64,000 nucleotides of DNA from Diacronema lutheri (taxonomy: Eukaryota; Haptophyta; Pavlovophyceae; Pavlovales; Pavlovaceae). The notes beneath the pieces were generated by a model. That model was not told where the DNA came from, did no database searches, and was given only the letters and a program-made list of their open reading frames with translations. The stretch spans positions 744,001 through 808,000 of the forward strand of contig JAGTXO010000008.1 in the NCBI GenBank assembly GCA_019448385.1, given 5' to 3'. Both the position numbers and the translations under genes were made by a program. Below are positions 1 to 9,227 of the stretch, piece after piece (the first letter of the stretch is position 1; each line of letters begins with the position of its first letter).

Positions 1-2
1 GC

Positions 3-1148
3 GCGTCCGCGCAGGCGCGCGCGCGCGCCGAGGCGGCCTCTGCGGAGGAGGCGGCGATTCGCGCGCTGGACGCCGAGGCGCAGCGGCGCGTGGAGGCGCG
101 CGATTTTGCTGGCGCGCTTGACGTGATGCGCCGCCGCGCGGCCGTGCAGGCCAGCGCGCGCGCGGCCAAGCTCGCGCGGCGCGCGGCCGAGCGCGCGGCG
201 AGCGTTGCGCGAGGCGAGGAGGTGGGCGGCCCGTTCGGCGAGGTGATGGAGCGCGTCGACGCGCTGCTCGGCCATGCGTCGGCGGACGGCGGCGGCGCGG
301 ACGGCGAGAGCGCGCTGGCGAGCGCCGGCGAGGCGTCCATGGCCGCGCCCTTCTCCGCCCGGCCAGGCACGCCGCTCGCCGCGCTCGCCATTCTTCGGCA
401 CGCGCGCGCCGCGGCGGGCCACGCGGTGCAGATGCGCGCGCTCATCTGCCTCCACGGCCTCTCCGCGGCGGGCGCGCTCTCCGCGCTGCACCTGCGCGGC
501 GTGCGCTACGGCCGCGCGCATCTCCTCGCGGCCAACGCGATCAGCACGTTGTGCGGCATTGCGACCGCCTTCCCGCAGCTTCGCGCTGCCCTCTCGCGCG
601 CACCACCTTTGTCGAGTCTCCTCGCGCCGCGCCTCGCGGCCAGCCTCGTGCTGCAGGCGGCGACGCACTGCGCGACCATGGCGGGCGCGCTGCTGATTGG
701 CGAGGCCGAAGACGGCGCACGCGCGGCCATGCGTGCCGCCGGTGCGAGCGCGGGTGTCGCGACGGTCGCCGGGCCGGCGGCCATCGTGCTCGGCGCGCCC
801 GAGCGGCAGTTCACGCCGTCCGCAGTCAACACGGCGGTGGTCTGCGTCGAGCTCGCGCAGACCGTCGCAATCACCGCGGCGAGCGCGCGCCTCGCGCACC
901 CGCCCAAAGCGCGGCGCCTCGCGTTCGCGCGCGCGTTCCGCACGGCCGATGCCGCCATCGTTCTCGCAGCGAGTGGGCTGGTGCCGGCGCTCGGCCAGCT
1001 GCTCCAGCTGCAGCCGGCGAGCGCGCGCTTCCGTGCGCAGCTCGTCGCGCTCGTCCTTGCCGATCGTGTCGTGTCGGCGGCGTGCGATCGAATGATTGCC
1101 GCACTCGCGGGCGCGCTGGGGCCTCGGGAGGGCCACAGTGGCTTCTGA
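3..1148 (+). CDS. Unknown alanine-rich coiled-coil / membrane protein, 5' end cut by window
   Basis: The frame is open from base 3 and has no ATG before the left edge, so the N-terminus lies outside the window. The visible start is a charged Ala/Glu/Arg-rich helix that looks like coiled coil (about 60 residues). The C-terminal 250 residues hold several moderately hydrophobic helices, for example around GALLIGEAEDG and AAIVLAASGLVPALGQLL, which suggests membrane insertion. I do not recognise the family. The stop is 12 bases from the stop of the convergent RNase T2 gene, so the two 3' UTRs must overlap. A GTG codon at 90 is not a credible start. Confidence 0.6.
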   Translation, partial: ASAQARARAEAASAEEAAIRALDAEAQRRVEARDFAGALDVMRRRAAVQASARAAKLARRAAERAASVARGEEVGGPFGEVMERVDALLGHASADGGGADGESALASAGEASMAAPFSARPGTPLAALAILRHARAAAGHAVQMRALICLHGLSAAGALSALHLRGVRYGRAHLLAANAISTLCGIATAFPQLRAALSRAPPLSSLLAPRLAASLVLQAATHCATMAGALLIGEAEDGARAAMRAAGASAGVATVAGPAAIVLGAPERQFTPSAVNTAVVCVELAQTVAITAASARLAHPPKARRLAFARAFRTADAAIVLAASGLVPALGQLLQLQPASARFRAQLVALVLADRVVSAACDRMIAALAGALGPREGHSGF

Positions 1149-1160
1149 TTTTCTAGATTT

Positions 1161-2054
1161 CTAAGGCCGTGACGGCAAGGGCGTGCTCGTGCAAAAGCCC
1201 GAGCGCGCGCAGCGCAAGCACCCGCTGATGCTCGCGCACTGCGCGTCGTCCGCGCACGGAGGACCATGCACATTCGGCACGCACCTGCTGGGGCCATCTG
1301 GTGAGGGCGCGGGGCCGGGCGCAGGCGTCGGCCCACTGCCGCCCGACCCACACACTGCGTCAAACTGGTTGGTGGCGGCGAGCTTCCACGAAAGCGTGCC
1401 GTTGGAGTTGCGCGCACCGCACGCGGAGAGCATCAGCTGCGAGTTGTGCGTGTCGACGCTGAAGACCTCAAAGCCAGCGGTTGCGACGGCGTTGGCGATC
1501 GCCGCTAGGTCGCCGCCCGCGCGCCTCACGTCTGCCATCACGTGCAGGGGCGCGGCGGCGAGCGCGCAGACCTGCGCGAAAAAGTCGGCCTGCGAGGCCA
1601 CCCCTGCGCACTTCCCGTGCTTGTCCCACTCGTGCGTGACGAACACCTCCTGGTGGTCCGGGTTGACCGACGGGAAGTTGTAGCACGCCGGCAGGCCAGG
1701 CTTGGGCGGCGCGAGGCTCGCGGGCGCGAGGCACGGCGAATTACCGTACGGCGGCAACTCGGGCCAAAGGCCGTGCACGCTCGGCATGTCGTGGTGGTAG
1801 TAGCTCGGCCCATACCCCGTCTCGAGCGCGAGGACGCCGCACGCGGGCGCGCGTCCGCAGTGCATCCCGTCGCTTGTTTGGTGCGCGCGGCTGGCGGCGG
1901 GCGACGGCGGCGACGGTGACGTGTGGCGCACGAGCGGGCGGCCGAATAAAGGCGATGACACCCAGCCAAGGAGCACGCACCCGGCGAGCGTCACGACCGC
2001 CACGAGCCGCGCCCGCGAACGGGCCGTCGACGAGACCTCAGAGGGGGCCCCCAT
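1161..2054 (-). CDS. Secreted ribonuclease T2 family enzyme
   Basis: The product is a 297-residue acid-type endoribonuclease. Both catalytic signatures are visible: CAS-I as VHGLWPE and CAS-II as HEWDKHGKCA, carrying the two catalytic histidines, the Glu and the Lys. The start is the ATG at 2054, giving a short N-terminus followed by a hydrophobic signal/anchor (LVAVVTLAGCVLLGWV). T2 enzymes act in vacuoles, lysosomes or outside the cell, cleaving single-stranded RNA through a 2',3'-cyclic phosphate. After the core comes a Pro/Gly linker and a short Cys-rich tail with about eight cysteines, not part of the minimal T2 fold. The gene is divergent from RRP1, with about 200 bases between starts. 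Confidence 0.93.
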   Translation of the reverse strand: MGAPSEVSSTARSRARLVAVVTLAGCVLLGWVSSPLFGRPLVRHTSPSPPSPAASRAHQTSDGMHCGRAPACGVLALETGYGPSYYHHDMPSVHGLWPELPPYGNSPCLAPASLAPPKPGLPACYNFPSVNPDHQEVFVTHEWDKHGKCAGVASQADFFAQVCALAAAPLHVMADVRRAGGDLAAIANAVATAGFEVFSVDTHNSQLMLSACGARNSNGTLSWKLAATNQFDAVCGSGGSGPTPAPGPAPSPDGPSRCVPNVHGPPCADDAQCASISGCLRCARSGFCTSTPLPSRP

Positions 2055-2261
2055 GTTGTCGGTCGTCGAATTTAAAAGCTGAGTCGGCTTGCCTCGTCGC
2101 GTCGCATGGAGCACGGCCGCTTTGGCAAGCTCCTCGCGAGCAATGGTGCGCCACGGCGTGGCGCGTGGCGCCGCGCGCGGCACGCGCGCGCACGCTCGCT
2201 GGCCCCTCAAGTCTAGCGCGCGCGCGCGTATACGTGCGCTCAGCCGCGTCGCGCGGTCGAC

Positions 2262-3932
2262 GTGGCACGGCGAACGCACGCGCGCCCGCCGGCGCCAGAC
2301 AACAAGACGCGCGACAAGGCGGTCAAGGTCGTCGCCAAATACCTGTCGTTGCGCGCGGACCCGTCGATGCAGGACTTCCTCAAGCTGTGGAAGGCGCTCT
2401 TCTTTTGCATGTGGCATTCGGACAAGCCGCTCGTCCAGCACGAGCTCGCCGCGCGGCTCGCGCGGCTCGTGCACGCTCCGCCGACGTTTGAGGTGTCCGA
2501 GCTCTTCCTCCACGCCTTTTGGCAGACGATGGCTCGCGAGTGGCACGGAATCGACCACCATCGGCTGAACAAGTTCCTCACGCTCATCCGCCGCGTCTGC
2601 TTCGAGTCCTTTGCGCTACTGCGCGAGCACGGCTGGGCGGAGGAGCGCGTGCTCGCAATCGCGCGTGTCTTCGAGCAATGTCCGCTCTCCGCGGCGATCG
2701 GCGCGTCGCAGCCGGGGATCCGGACGCACGTGTGCGACGTCTTCGTGCCCGAGCTGTCGCGCGCGGGCTGCGCGAGCGCGCACGTCACGCACGCGCTCCT
2801 CGAGCCGTTTGTCGTCGCGCTCGGCCGCGCGCGCGAGCGTCCCCTCATCGATCGGCTGGGCGACTCGGTCTTTGCGGCGCTCGTAGAGCCGCAGCCCGAC
2901 CCGCTCCGACCGGACGAGGGCGCGGAGGACGAGGCAGATGCGCGCGCGCCGCCGTTCCACGCGCACCTTCTTGCCGCGCGCCTCTTCGCCATCGCTTCGG
3001 ATCCGGAGACCGCGCCGTACAACCGCGACGCGGCTCATTCAATTCGCTCGCTCTTTGCGCCCGGCGCCGACTCCGGCGCGGCGGTGCACGCGGGCGCGGC
3101 GAGGCGGGTAGGCGCGCACGCGGCGGCGGGCGGGCTCGCCTCGCTGCACGCGACGCTCGCGGGCCTCGTGCGCGACAAGAAGGCCAAGGAGCGCAAGCGT
3201 AATCGCGACCCCCCCAGCAACGAGATGAAGCTGCAGGTGACGGCGCACGACGGCACGGACCGGCGCGTGTCAGCGCAGCAGGCGGCGAGCCTCGTCAAGC
3301 GCTCGAGGCACGCGAAGGGCGAGCTCGACGCCGCGTTGACCGAGCTGCGCGCGCACGCGCGCGCGCAGCCCGCTGAGCCTGCCGCCGAGCCCCGGCCGGA
3401 CGAGCGCGAGCCCGCGGGCGGCCGCGTCGCAAACGGCGGGTCTCCCAAATGTGACCCAGCAGGTCCCGCGGTCGCGCGCGCCGCGCCCGCCGACGAGGGC
3501 GCGGAAGATGGTGCGACGGCGGGCATCGCGCCGCGGCAGCAGGCAGATCGCGGCGCCAAGGGGCGCGATGGCAAGCTTGCGGCCGAGAAGACGGGGAAGC
3601 ACGCCAAGGCGGGCAGGGCGGAGATGCCCGAGGACTCGGCGGCGGCGGAGCGCGAGCGCGCGGATAAGCGCACGCCCGATCCGCCGGCGCGCCGGCGGTC
3701 GGTCTCGTTCTCGCCGGCGCTCGAGGACGTGCGTGAGTACGAGGCGGCGCGAAGCGAGCGCATGACGCCGATGCACATCGTGCGCATGATACAGCAGCGC
3801 CAGTCGCCGCCGCCGTCGCGCCCGCAGCATCGACGGCAGTCGCCGCAGGGGAGAGTGAGCACGCCGCGCGGCAGGGGCTCGCCGGCCAAGGCGCGCAGCC
3901 CGATCGGCACGCGTTCGCAGCGTCGGCGCTGA
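2262..3932 (+). CDS. RRP1: Ribosomal RNA processing protein 1 (Nop52/RRP1)
   Basis: This is a nucleolar protein for maturation of 27S pre-rRNA into 25S/28S and 5.8S rRNA. The first 170 residues carry the RRP1 core: a TRDKAVKVVAKYL helix, LWKALFFCMWHSDKPLVQ, and FWQTMAREWHGIDHHRLNKF, close to the human and yeast pattern. The C-terminal 300 residues are low-complexity and basic (RRRSVSFSPALEDVREYE, then an SPxxR-rich end), as in other RRP1 proteins. The open frame begins at a GTG, and no in-frame ATG occurs after the upstream TAG at 2214. About 20 residues seen in relatives are missing. A short upstream exon spliced near DNKTRDKAV is likely, so the 5' end is uncertain. Confidence 0.88.
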   Translation: MARRTHARPPAPDNKTRDKAVKVVAKYLSLRADPSMQDFLKLWKALFFCMWHSDKPLVQHELAARLARLVHAPPTFEVSELFLHAFWQTMAREWHGIDHHRLNKFLTLIRRVCFESFALLREHGWAEERVLAIARVFEQCPLSAAIGASQPGIRTHVCDVFVPELSRAGCASAHVTHALLEPFVVALGRARERPLIDRLGDSVFAALVEPQPDPLRPDEGAEDEADARAPPFHAHLLAARLFAIASDPETAPYNRDAAHSIRSLFAPGADSGAAVHAGAARRVGAHAAAGGLASLHATLAGLVRDKKAKERKRNRDPPSNEMKLQVTAHDGTDRRVSAQQAASLVKRSRHAKGELDAALTELRAHARAQPAEPAAEPRPDEREPAGGRVANGGSPKCDPAGPAVARAAPADEGAEDGATAGIAPRQQADRGAKGRDGKLAAEKTGKHAKAGRAEMPEDSAAAERERADKRTPDPPARRRSVSFSPALEDVREYEAARSERMTPMHIVRMIQQRQSPPPSRPQHRRQSPQGRVSTPRGRGSPAKARSPIGTRSQRRR

Positions 3933-3943
3933 ACGTGGTAGAC

Positions 3944-5113
3944 ATGATCTCAAGAGTCAAGATCTTCTTGTCAGAGGCCGGCTCAGAAGTCACAACGATG
4001 GTGTCCGCCGTGCGAACAGCGGACGGGGTTCGCCGCGTGCATCCGTACACCAAGATCTTCAAGGCCCACGCCAAGCGGCGCTGGCTTGGCCGGCGCGTGG
4101 CTGAGGTCATGGCGAGCGAGTTTGCCGCCAACGCCAAGCCCGGTTACCTGCAGCGCGCGATGGCCGACGGCCGGATCTTGCTAAACAGCAAGCCGTGCGC
4201 GCCGAGCGCCGTCTTCCGTGACGGTGACGTGATCGAGCACCGAATGACGCGCAACGAGCCGGCGGTGCGCGCGCCGCTCGCGAGCGAGTGGATCCTGCTC
4301 CTCACCAACGAGCTGCTTATCATCGACAAGCCCGCGACCGTACCGGTGCACGCAGCCGGCCGGTTCCATCACAACACGGTCGTCGCCATCCTTGCCGACG
4401 AGTGCGATGCGCTTCGGCCGGCGGGCGTCGCTGGGCTCTTCGTAATGCACCGGCTTGACCGCGAGACCTCTGGCCTCCTCATGCTCGGCCGCAGCGCGAG
4501 CACAGCAAGCCGCATCGGCGCGCTCTTCCGCGACGGGCACATCCGGAAGCGTTACGTCGCGCTCGTCGACGGCGACTTCCCGCCGGGCGTGCACGTCGTC
4601 GACGCGCCGCTGCAGCGCGAAGTGCGCGCGGGCGCGGGGACCAACGCGGTCCATCCCGACGGCAAACCCGCCGTCACCGAGTTTGTACGGCTGAGCTCGG
4701 ACGCGGCCGCGCGCACGTCGCTCGTGCTGTGCAGCCCGCGCACCGGGCGGACGCACCAAATTCGGCTGCATCTGCAGTGGATGGGGCACCCGATTGCAAA
4801 CGACGCGCTGTACGGCGGCAGCCGCGCGCCCATGGGCTCGCACAACCTCCTCTTCGTCCGCGACGACGCGCCGTCCGCCGAACGCGACCGGCAGGATGCG
4901 GACGAGGGTGACGGCGAGGCCGGCGACGAGGCGACCGCCGCAGCCGACCTCGAGAGCGCGATGATCTTTTTGCACGCGGTCGACTACCGGCACGATGGCG
5001 GCGTGGAGGGCGCGTGGCACTACTGCGCGCCCCTCCCACCGTGGGCCGTACACCTGACAGATGGCGACATCGGCGGAGGCTACACGTCGCCGAGCGCGCG
5101 CGCGAAGCCGTAA
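3944..5113 (+). CDS. RluA-family pseudouridine synthase (Pus9/Rib2/RPUSD2-like)
   Basis: The enzyme isomerises uridine to pseudouridine in RNA. The active-site block is HRLDRETSGLL with the catalytic Asp, followed by RTGRTHQIRLHLQWMGHPI, the classic RluA C-terminal motif. The N-terminal part (YTKIFKAHAKRRWLGRRVAEVMASEF, then GRILLN and a DGDVIEHR segment) is an S4-like module typical of the Pus9/Rib2 branch, which modifies tRNA position 32. The start is the ATG at 3944; a second in-frame ATG at 3998 would give a compact N-terminus and is a fair alternative. Only 11 to 65 bases separate this start from the RRP1 stop, so its promoter must lie inside RRP1. Confidence 0.9.
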   Translation: MISRVKIFLSEAGSEVTTMVSAVRTADGVRRVHPYTKIFKAHAKRRWLGRRVAEVMASEFAANAKPGYLQRAMADGRILLNSKPCAPSAVFRDGDVIEHRMTRNEPAVRAPLASEWILLLTNELLIIDKPATVPVHAAGRFHHNTVVAILADECDALRPAGVAGLFVMHRLDRETSGLLMLGRSASTASRIGALFRDGHIRKRYVALVDGDFPPGVHVVDAPLQREVRAGAGTNAVHPDGKPAVTEFVRLSSDAAARTSLVLCSPRTGRTHQIRLHLQWMGHPIANDALYGGSRAPMGSHNLLFVRDDAPSAERDRQDADEGDGEAGDEATAAADLESAMIFLHAVDYRHDGGVEGAWHYCAPLPPWAVHLTDGDIGGGYTSPSARAKP

Positions 5114-5226
5114 TTCCGCGCGTGGTCTGCGCCGCCCACGCCTGCTCACGGCAGCGCGGACGGTGGCAAGGGCGATGACGCTCAGGGGATGGCAGATTCA
5201 TTCTCCTGAGTGCGCGCATCCGAGCC

Positions 5227-7038
5227 TCAAAAGGCGCGCGCAGAGGCAGACATGCCGAGGGCGGCGGCGAGCACAAGCACGGCAGAGAGGCACGCGGCGC
5301 GCCCGAGCGCCACGGGCCGGCGCTCGGCTTGCGCGAGCGGCGCGCTAGGCGCATCACCTGCATCGCAATCGTGTCCGGTTGACGGTCTGCCCGGACCTGC
5401 ACGCATCACGCCGCCAATCCAGTGCGAGAGCTCCTTGGCCAGCCGCCTGTTCTGCCGCTGCGCGTCCGCGCGCTTACGCGAGACGCTCGCCGCGAGCGCG
5501 AGCCACTCGCGGTCGTTGGGCGCGAGCTTCAGCCCGCGCGCCGCCGCCGCCTCCGCGCCGGCAAAGTTGGATCGCACGAGCTCGGCGCCTGCGAGGAGGT
5601 AGAGAGCTTTGGCGAGCAGCTGCTCGCGCTGCTCGCCGTCCGGCACGTGCAGCGCGCAGCAGAGCGCGCGCTCGGCCCACGCGATCGGCTCGAGCCGGTC
5701 TCCGCGCTTGCGGCTCGCGCGCGCGCTGTTCATGTAGAGGCGCGCTTGTAGCGCCGGGTCGTCGCAAACGGCAATGAGGCGTTCGCGCGGGACGAGCTCG
5801 TCCTCGTCGCCCGGAGCCTGTGCGCAATCCGCGCCCCCGCCCACGACGTCCTCCTCGTACACGACGTCAGCCATCGCCCCGCAGCGCTCGAGCGTGCCGA
5901 CGAGCGCCGCGCGGATTCGGCGCGCGCGCGCGTCGGGCGGCGGTCGGACGAGCACGCGCGAGCCGGAGCCGAGCGGCGGCGCGGAGCCGACGGCGAGCTT
6001 GAGCGCCAGTGCGTAGGCCGCGAGAGCCGCGTCGTAGTCGCCGAGCTGCAGCAGAGCGTTCCCCTCGTCCTTGAGCTGGATCGGAGACACGGCATCGGTG
6101 GCATGCGCGCGCAGCTCAAAAGGTTCGAGCGGGCAAACGTGCGCGAGGGGCACGCGAAGCTCGCGCCCGTCCTTCTCCGCAAATAGCTCGGCGTGCTCCT
6201 CGTCGATCGTCGCCACCGTCGCGCGCTCCGCGCGCTCGCCGAGCCTCACGCGCACGCACTGGCCGACGGCGAGAGGCGAATGCGGTTGCTGTTGCGGTTG
6301 CGGTTGCGCATCACAGAGGTGCGACCTGACCGCTCCGAGCGCGCTCAGCTCGCGCACGAGGCGCAGCGCAACGGCGCAGTCGGTGCCGGCGAGCTGGAGC
6401 GGCAAGAGCCCCTGCCGCACATCTGTGCGGTGCGCCGCTGACGCGTTCGCGCTGTGCCGCCTGTGGAAGTACAGCAGCTCATCGGACTCGCGCATGCGCG
6501 CGGCCATCCCGGGCTCGGCGCTCAGCTGGCGGAAGAAGGCGTGGTCCTCGCACCAGCTCTGGTCCGGCCAGCCGATACGCACGCACGCCTCCGTGCGGAT
6601 CAAGCTCGCGCCGTACCCGCTGCCCCACTCGAAGCCGGCGATGCTGTCGAGCGCGCCAATCGCGATGAACCAGCGTGTGAACCGGTGCGACACGCCGTCG
6701 CGCCCGATGCGCGCAATGTGCGTCGCGAGCCGCGTCGGAAGGCTGAGGTCATCGTCATCGAACGCGGCGACGAAGTCGGCATCGGCCATCGCGCGCGCGC
6801 CAACGTTGCGCTTGAAGCCAATCGACGCGCCCCGCGGCGCCGTCACCACCGCCGCGCGGTGCTCCCTAACAAAGTCAGCGCTCAGCACGCACGGCGCGCC
6901 GTCGTTGACAATGGTGAGCGTCTTGTGCGGGTGCGTCTGCTGCGCAAAACTCTCGATCGCCTGCTGGATCATCTCGCGCCTCTCGGGCCACGTGACGAGC
7001 ATAACACAGTTGACCCTCCCGTCGGCCGCGTCCTCCAT
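5227..7038 (-). CDS. Family-2 glycosyltransferase fused to SH3-like, TPR and C-terminal membrane segment
   Basis: The protein has 603 residues. Residues ~1-230 form a GT-A fold family-2 glycosyltransferase: VNCVMLVTWPERREMIQQAI, LTIVNDGA, SIGFKRNVGARAMADADFVA, a metal-binding DDDD run, and a WCEDHAFF block in the catalytic-base position. Residues ~285-345 look like a small beta-barrel (VGQCVRVRLGERAERATVATI). Three TPR-like repeats follow (GNALLQLGDYDAALAAYALA; MNSARASRKRGDRLEPIAWA; LLAGAELVRSNFAGAEAAAA). The end is a single hydrophobic helix (LSAVLVLAAALG), a tail-anchor candidate. The donor and acceptor sugars cannot be predicted. The start ATG at 7038 is 9 bases from the start of the divergent SPF27 gene. 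Confidence 0.85.
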   Translation of the reverse strand: MEDAADGRVNCVMLVTWPERREMIQQAIESFAQQTHPHKTLTIVNDGAPCVLSADFVREHRAAVVTAPRGASIGFKRNVGARAMADADFVAAFDDDDLSLPTRLATHIARIGRDGVSHRFTRWFIAIGALDSIAGFEWGSGYGASLIRTEACVRIGWPDQSWCEDHAFFRQLSAEPGMAARMRESDELLYFHRRHSANASAAHRTDVRQGLLPLQLAGTDCAVALRLVRELSALGAVRSHLCDAQPQPQQQPHSPLAVGQCVRVRLGERAERATVATIDEEHAELFAEKDGRELRVPLAHVCPLEPFELRAHATDAVSPIQLKDEGNALLQLGDYDAALAAYALALKLAVGSAPPLGSGSRVLVRPPPDARARRIRAALVGTLERCGAMADVVYEEDVVGGGADCAQAPGDEDELVPRERLIAVCDDPALQARLYMNSARASRKRGDRLEPIAWAERALCCALHVPDGEQREQLLAKALYLLAGAELVRSNFAGAEAAAARGLKLAPNDREWLALAASVSRKRADAQRQNRRLAKELSHWIGGVMRAGPGRPSTGHDCDAGDAPSAPLAQAERRPVALGRAACLSAVLVLAAALGMSASARAF

Positions 7039-7047
7039 CGCTGCATA

Positions 7048-7783
7048 ATGGCGAGCATGGGGGCCGCGGCGCTGCCGTACGTGGACACAGAGATCGAGCG
7101 GCCCGGAATGCGCGAGCGCGTACGGCGCATGATCGAGGAGGAGATGCAGACGTTTCGGCCTACGCGCGACTACGTGGCCCACATCCGCGTCCCTGAGCTT
7201 GCGCTCGAGGTGTGCGCGCGCGCGTGGCGCGCCGCACGCTGCCACCGCAACGCGTCAACGCCGCACATCGTGCGTGCCGCGCACGCTTCGCGTCCGGGCC
7301 GCCGCGCAGGAGACGCAGCTGCTACAGTCTGAGATGCTGCGCATCAGCGAAGGCCAGCGCATGCCCGCGCTCGACATGTCACGACTGCAAATGGACGTGC
7401 CCGCGCACAACAGGCAAAACGACCCTGCGGCGTGGCGGCAGGCGGTCCAGAACGCGCAGAGCCAGCTGGAGCATCAGGCGAACCGGCTGGACAATGTGGA
7501 GCTCTTTCAGCAACACGGCGCGAGCGCTTGGCGCGCACACCTCGTGCAGCTCGAGGGCATGGTGCGCAACCTGCAGCAGCAGCAGGAAGAGGTGAGAACG
7601 CGCACGGAGGAGATCAACAAGAAGCGCAAGTACGAGCAGCTCGAGGCCGCGAAGAAGCTGCTTGCCCTTGAGGACGAGTGGCTCGCGGCCGTTCAGAAGA
7701 ACCGCATGATTGAGGCAGCGACTGAGCGCGCGCGCGCGGATCACGCCGCGCTCGAGCGAGCAGGCAGTCTAGCCGCCTCGTGA
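7048..7783 (+). CDS. BCAS2: Pre-mRNA-splicing factor SPF27 (BCAS2), two exons
   Basis: This is a subunit of the Prp19/NineTeen complex that stabilises the activated spliceosome. Exon 1 is 7048-7209, the intron 7210-7309 (donor GTGTGC, acceptor GCGCAG, 100 bases, phase 0), exon 2 7310-7783, giving 211 residues against about 225 in human. Exon 1 contains LPYVDTEIE and VRRMIEEEMQTFRPTRDYV. Exon 2 contains PALDMSRLQMDVPA, AWRQAVQNAQSQLEHQANRL, and the C-terminal coiled coil EINKKRKYEQLEAAKKLLAL ending in KNRMIEAA, which match the family order. The intron join restores one continuous SPF27 pattern. A second ATG at 7057 is an alternative start. Its presence shows a nuclear, intron-bearing genome. 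Confidence 0.9.
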
Positions 7784-7867
7784 ACACGAGCCAAATTGGA
7801 TGACAGAAATGATGGTCTTGTTCAGTTTGTGCATGCGTCGTGACCCCGAGGGCATCCACAGTCCACA

Positions 7868-8971
7868 TCATGTGGACGCGCAGGCGTACGGCGCGATGTA
7901 GCCTGCGCCGCTTCTTTTCAGCATTTCGTAGTCGCGCGCGTACCGATGTGCAATCGCTCGCGTTGTGGTCACGTTGCAGAAGATGCGGTCGTTCATGGTG
8001 AGCTTTGCGCGTAAGCGATCTCGCGCCTCGCCAGCCGCACCGTCCGCGACCTTGTCCTCGTGCCCTGTGCGAGCCTGCACAGCTCCGACGATGCTCTGTG
8101 CTCCGTTCAAGCAATCCTCCCAGCCGGTGGTCAGGAGCGCGCGCAGCCGCTCCTGGCGGTGAGAGCGCCGCTTCGTGCCCGACACGAGCTCGCGCCAGCC
8201 GTCCGACCAGCCGCTGCCAACGTCAATCGCCATGTCGAACTTGACCGTCGACAGGCCACAAAAGTCGGAGGCGAGGGCCGTGTGGTGCCTGTCGCCCTCG
8301 CGCCGCAACGTGAACGCAAGGAAGCCATCTCTGCTGGACGCATTGCGCCGCACGACATTCCTGTGCACCTGGTCCTTGTACGCCGAGACCGCGCGGACCC
8401 ACGGGTCGCGCGTGAGGACGACCGTTGTCCAGCTCTCGTTGAGGAACGCCGCGCGCTGCGTCTTCTCGTCCATGTGCCTTAGGAGCTTGACCTCCTGCTC
8501 GTCCCACGCGCGTCGCACAAACGCAGCGCCTTCGGGCGCGATGACGCGGGTGCCGTGCTTGCTCGCGCTGTGCGGGTGCGAGAGAATCTCGGGGTGCTGC
8601 CTCAGCTGGTCGTACGCCCGCGCGTCGCGCGTCACGCAGAGGTGCGGCTTGCAGATGCAGGCCGGCTTTACGCCGGCGAGCCGGAGCGCGATCCAGCTGG
8701 CGACAGTCGTCGCGCCCTTTGGGTACGAGCACAGCACGAGCCGAAATTTGGGGAACGCCAACGCGCCGGTCACGCCGCCATCCTTGCGCAGCGACGGATC
8801 GGCCAGCAGCCGGTTGACAGGGCGCGGGTCCTGCTTGAAGCCGGTCGCGAGCTCGAGCGCGCGCTTGTTGTGCCGCCATGCGGAGGACGCTGTCGTAGCG
8901 CCGGCGCGGCTCGGCCACGCATGTGAGGGCTGGAGGATGAGCAGAATGAGCGTCCCGATGGATGGAGCCAT
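7868..8971 (-). CDS. Secretory-pathway sulfotransferase (Sulfotransfer_2-like)
   Basis: The product has 367 residues. A short hydrophobic N-terminus (IGTLILLILQ) suggests a signal peptide or type II anchor. The PAPS-binding elements are visible: a 5'-phosphosulfate loop region RLVLCSYPKGATTVASWIAL, and the 3'-phosphate motif VVLTRDPWVRAVSAYKDQ, the RDPxxRxxSxY form of Golgi carbohydrate sulfotransferases. Such enzymes transfer sulfate from PAPS to hydroxyls of glycans in the Golgi. The start ATG at 8971 was chosen because it places the hydrophobic segment at the very N-terminus. Convergent with SPF27, 84 bases apart. The acceptor cannot be inferred. Confidence 0.8.
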   Translation of the reverse strand: MAPSIGTLILLILQPSHAWPSRAGATTASSAWRHNKRALELATGFKQDPRPVNRLLADPSLRKDGGVTGALAFPKFRLVLCSYPKGATTVASWIALRLAGVKPACICKPHLCVTRDARAYDQLRQHPEILSHPHSASKHGTRVIAPEGAAFVRRAWDEQEVKLLRHMDEKTQRAAFLNESWTTVVLTRDPWVRAVSAYKDQVHRNVVRRNASSRDGFLAFTLRREGDRHHTALASDFCGLSTVKFDMAIDVGSGWSDGWRELVSGTKRRSHRQERLRALLTTGWEDCLNGAQSIVGAVQARTGHEDKVADGAAGEARDRLRAKLTMNDRIFCNVTTTRAIAHRYARDYEMLKRSGAGYIAPYACAST

Positions 8972-9133
8972 CGCTCCCGAGCGTATGTTTTTAGGATCCC
9001 TCCCACGCCGCAAATGGCAGATATCCCGAGGAAGGTTCCTGCTGCCGTTTCACTCACTTCGAGGTAATACAAATGACGTTTCAGCTGGGACGTAGGGACT
9101 AAAGTTGTCTGCCCAGGTAACGCCCAGTGAGTC

Positions 9134-9187
9134 GGGGGGGGCCGGGGGGAGGGGGGGGGGGGGGGGGGGGGGGGGGCGGGGGGGGGG
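9134..9187. repeat. Near-continuous poly-G tract
   Basis: About 54 bases of almost pure G on the plus strand, broken by single C or A bases. It lies between the sulfotransferase promoter and the 23-bp tandem array at the left edge of the transposon-like block. Length may be unreliable in assembly. Confidence 0.95.
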
Positions 9188-9227
9188 TCAAGTTTATAAG
9201 TGCGTGTCCGGTCACGCTCCTATTATC

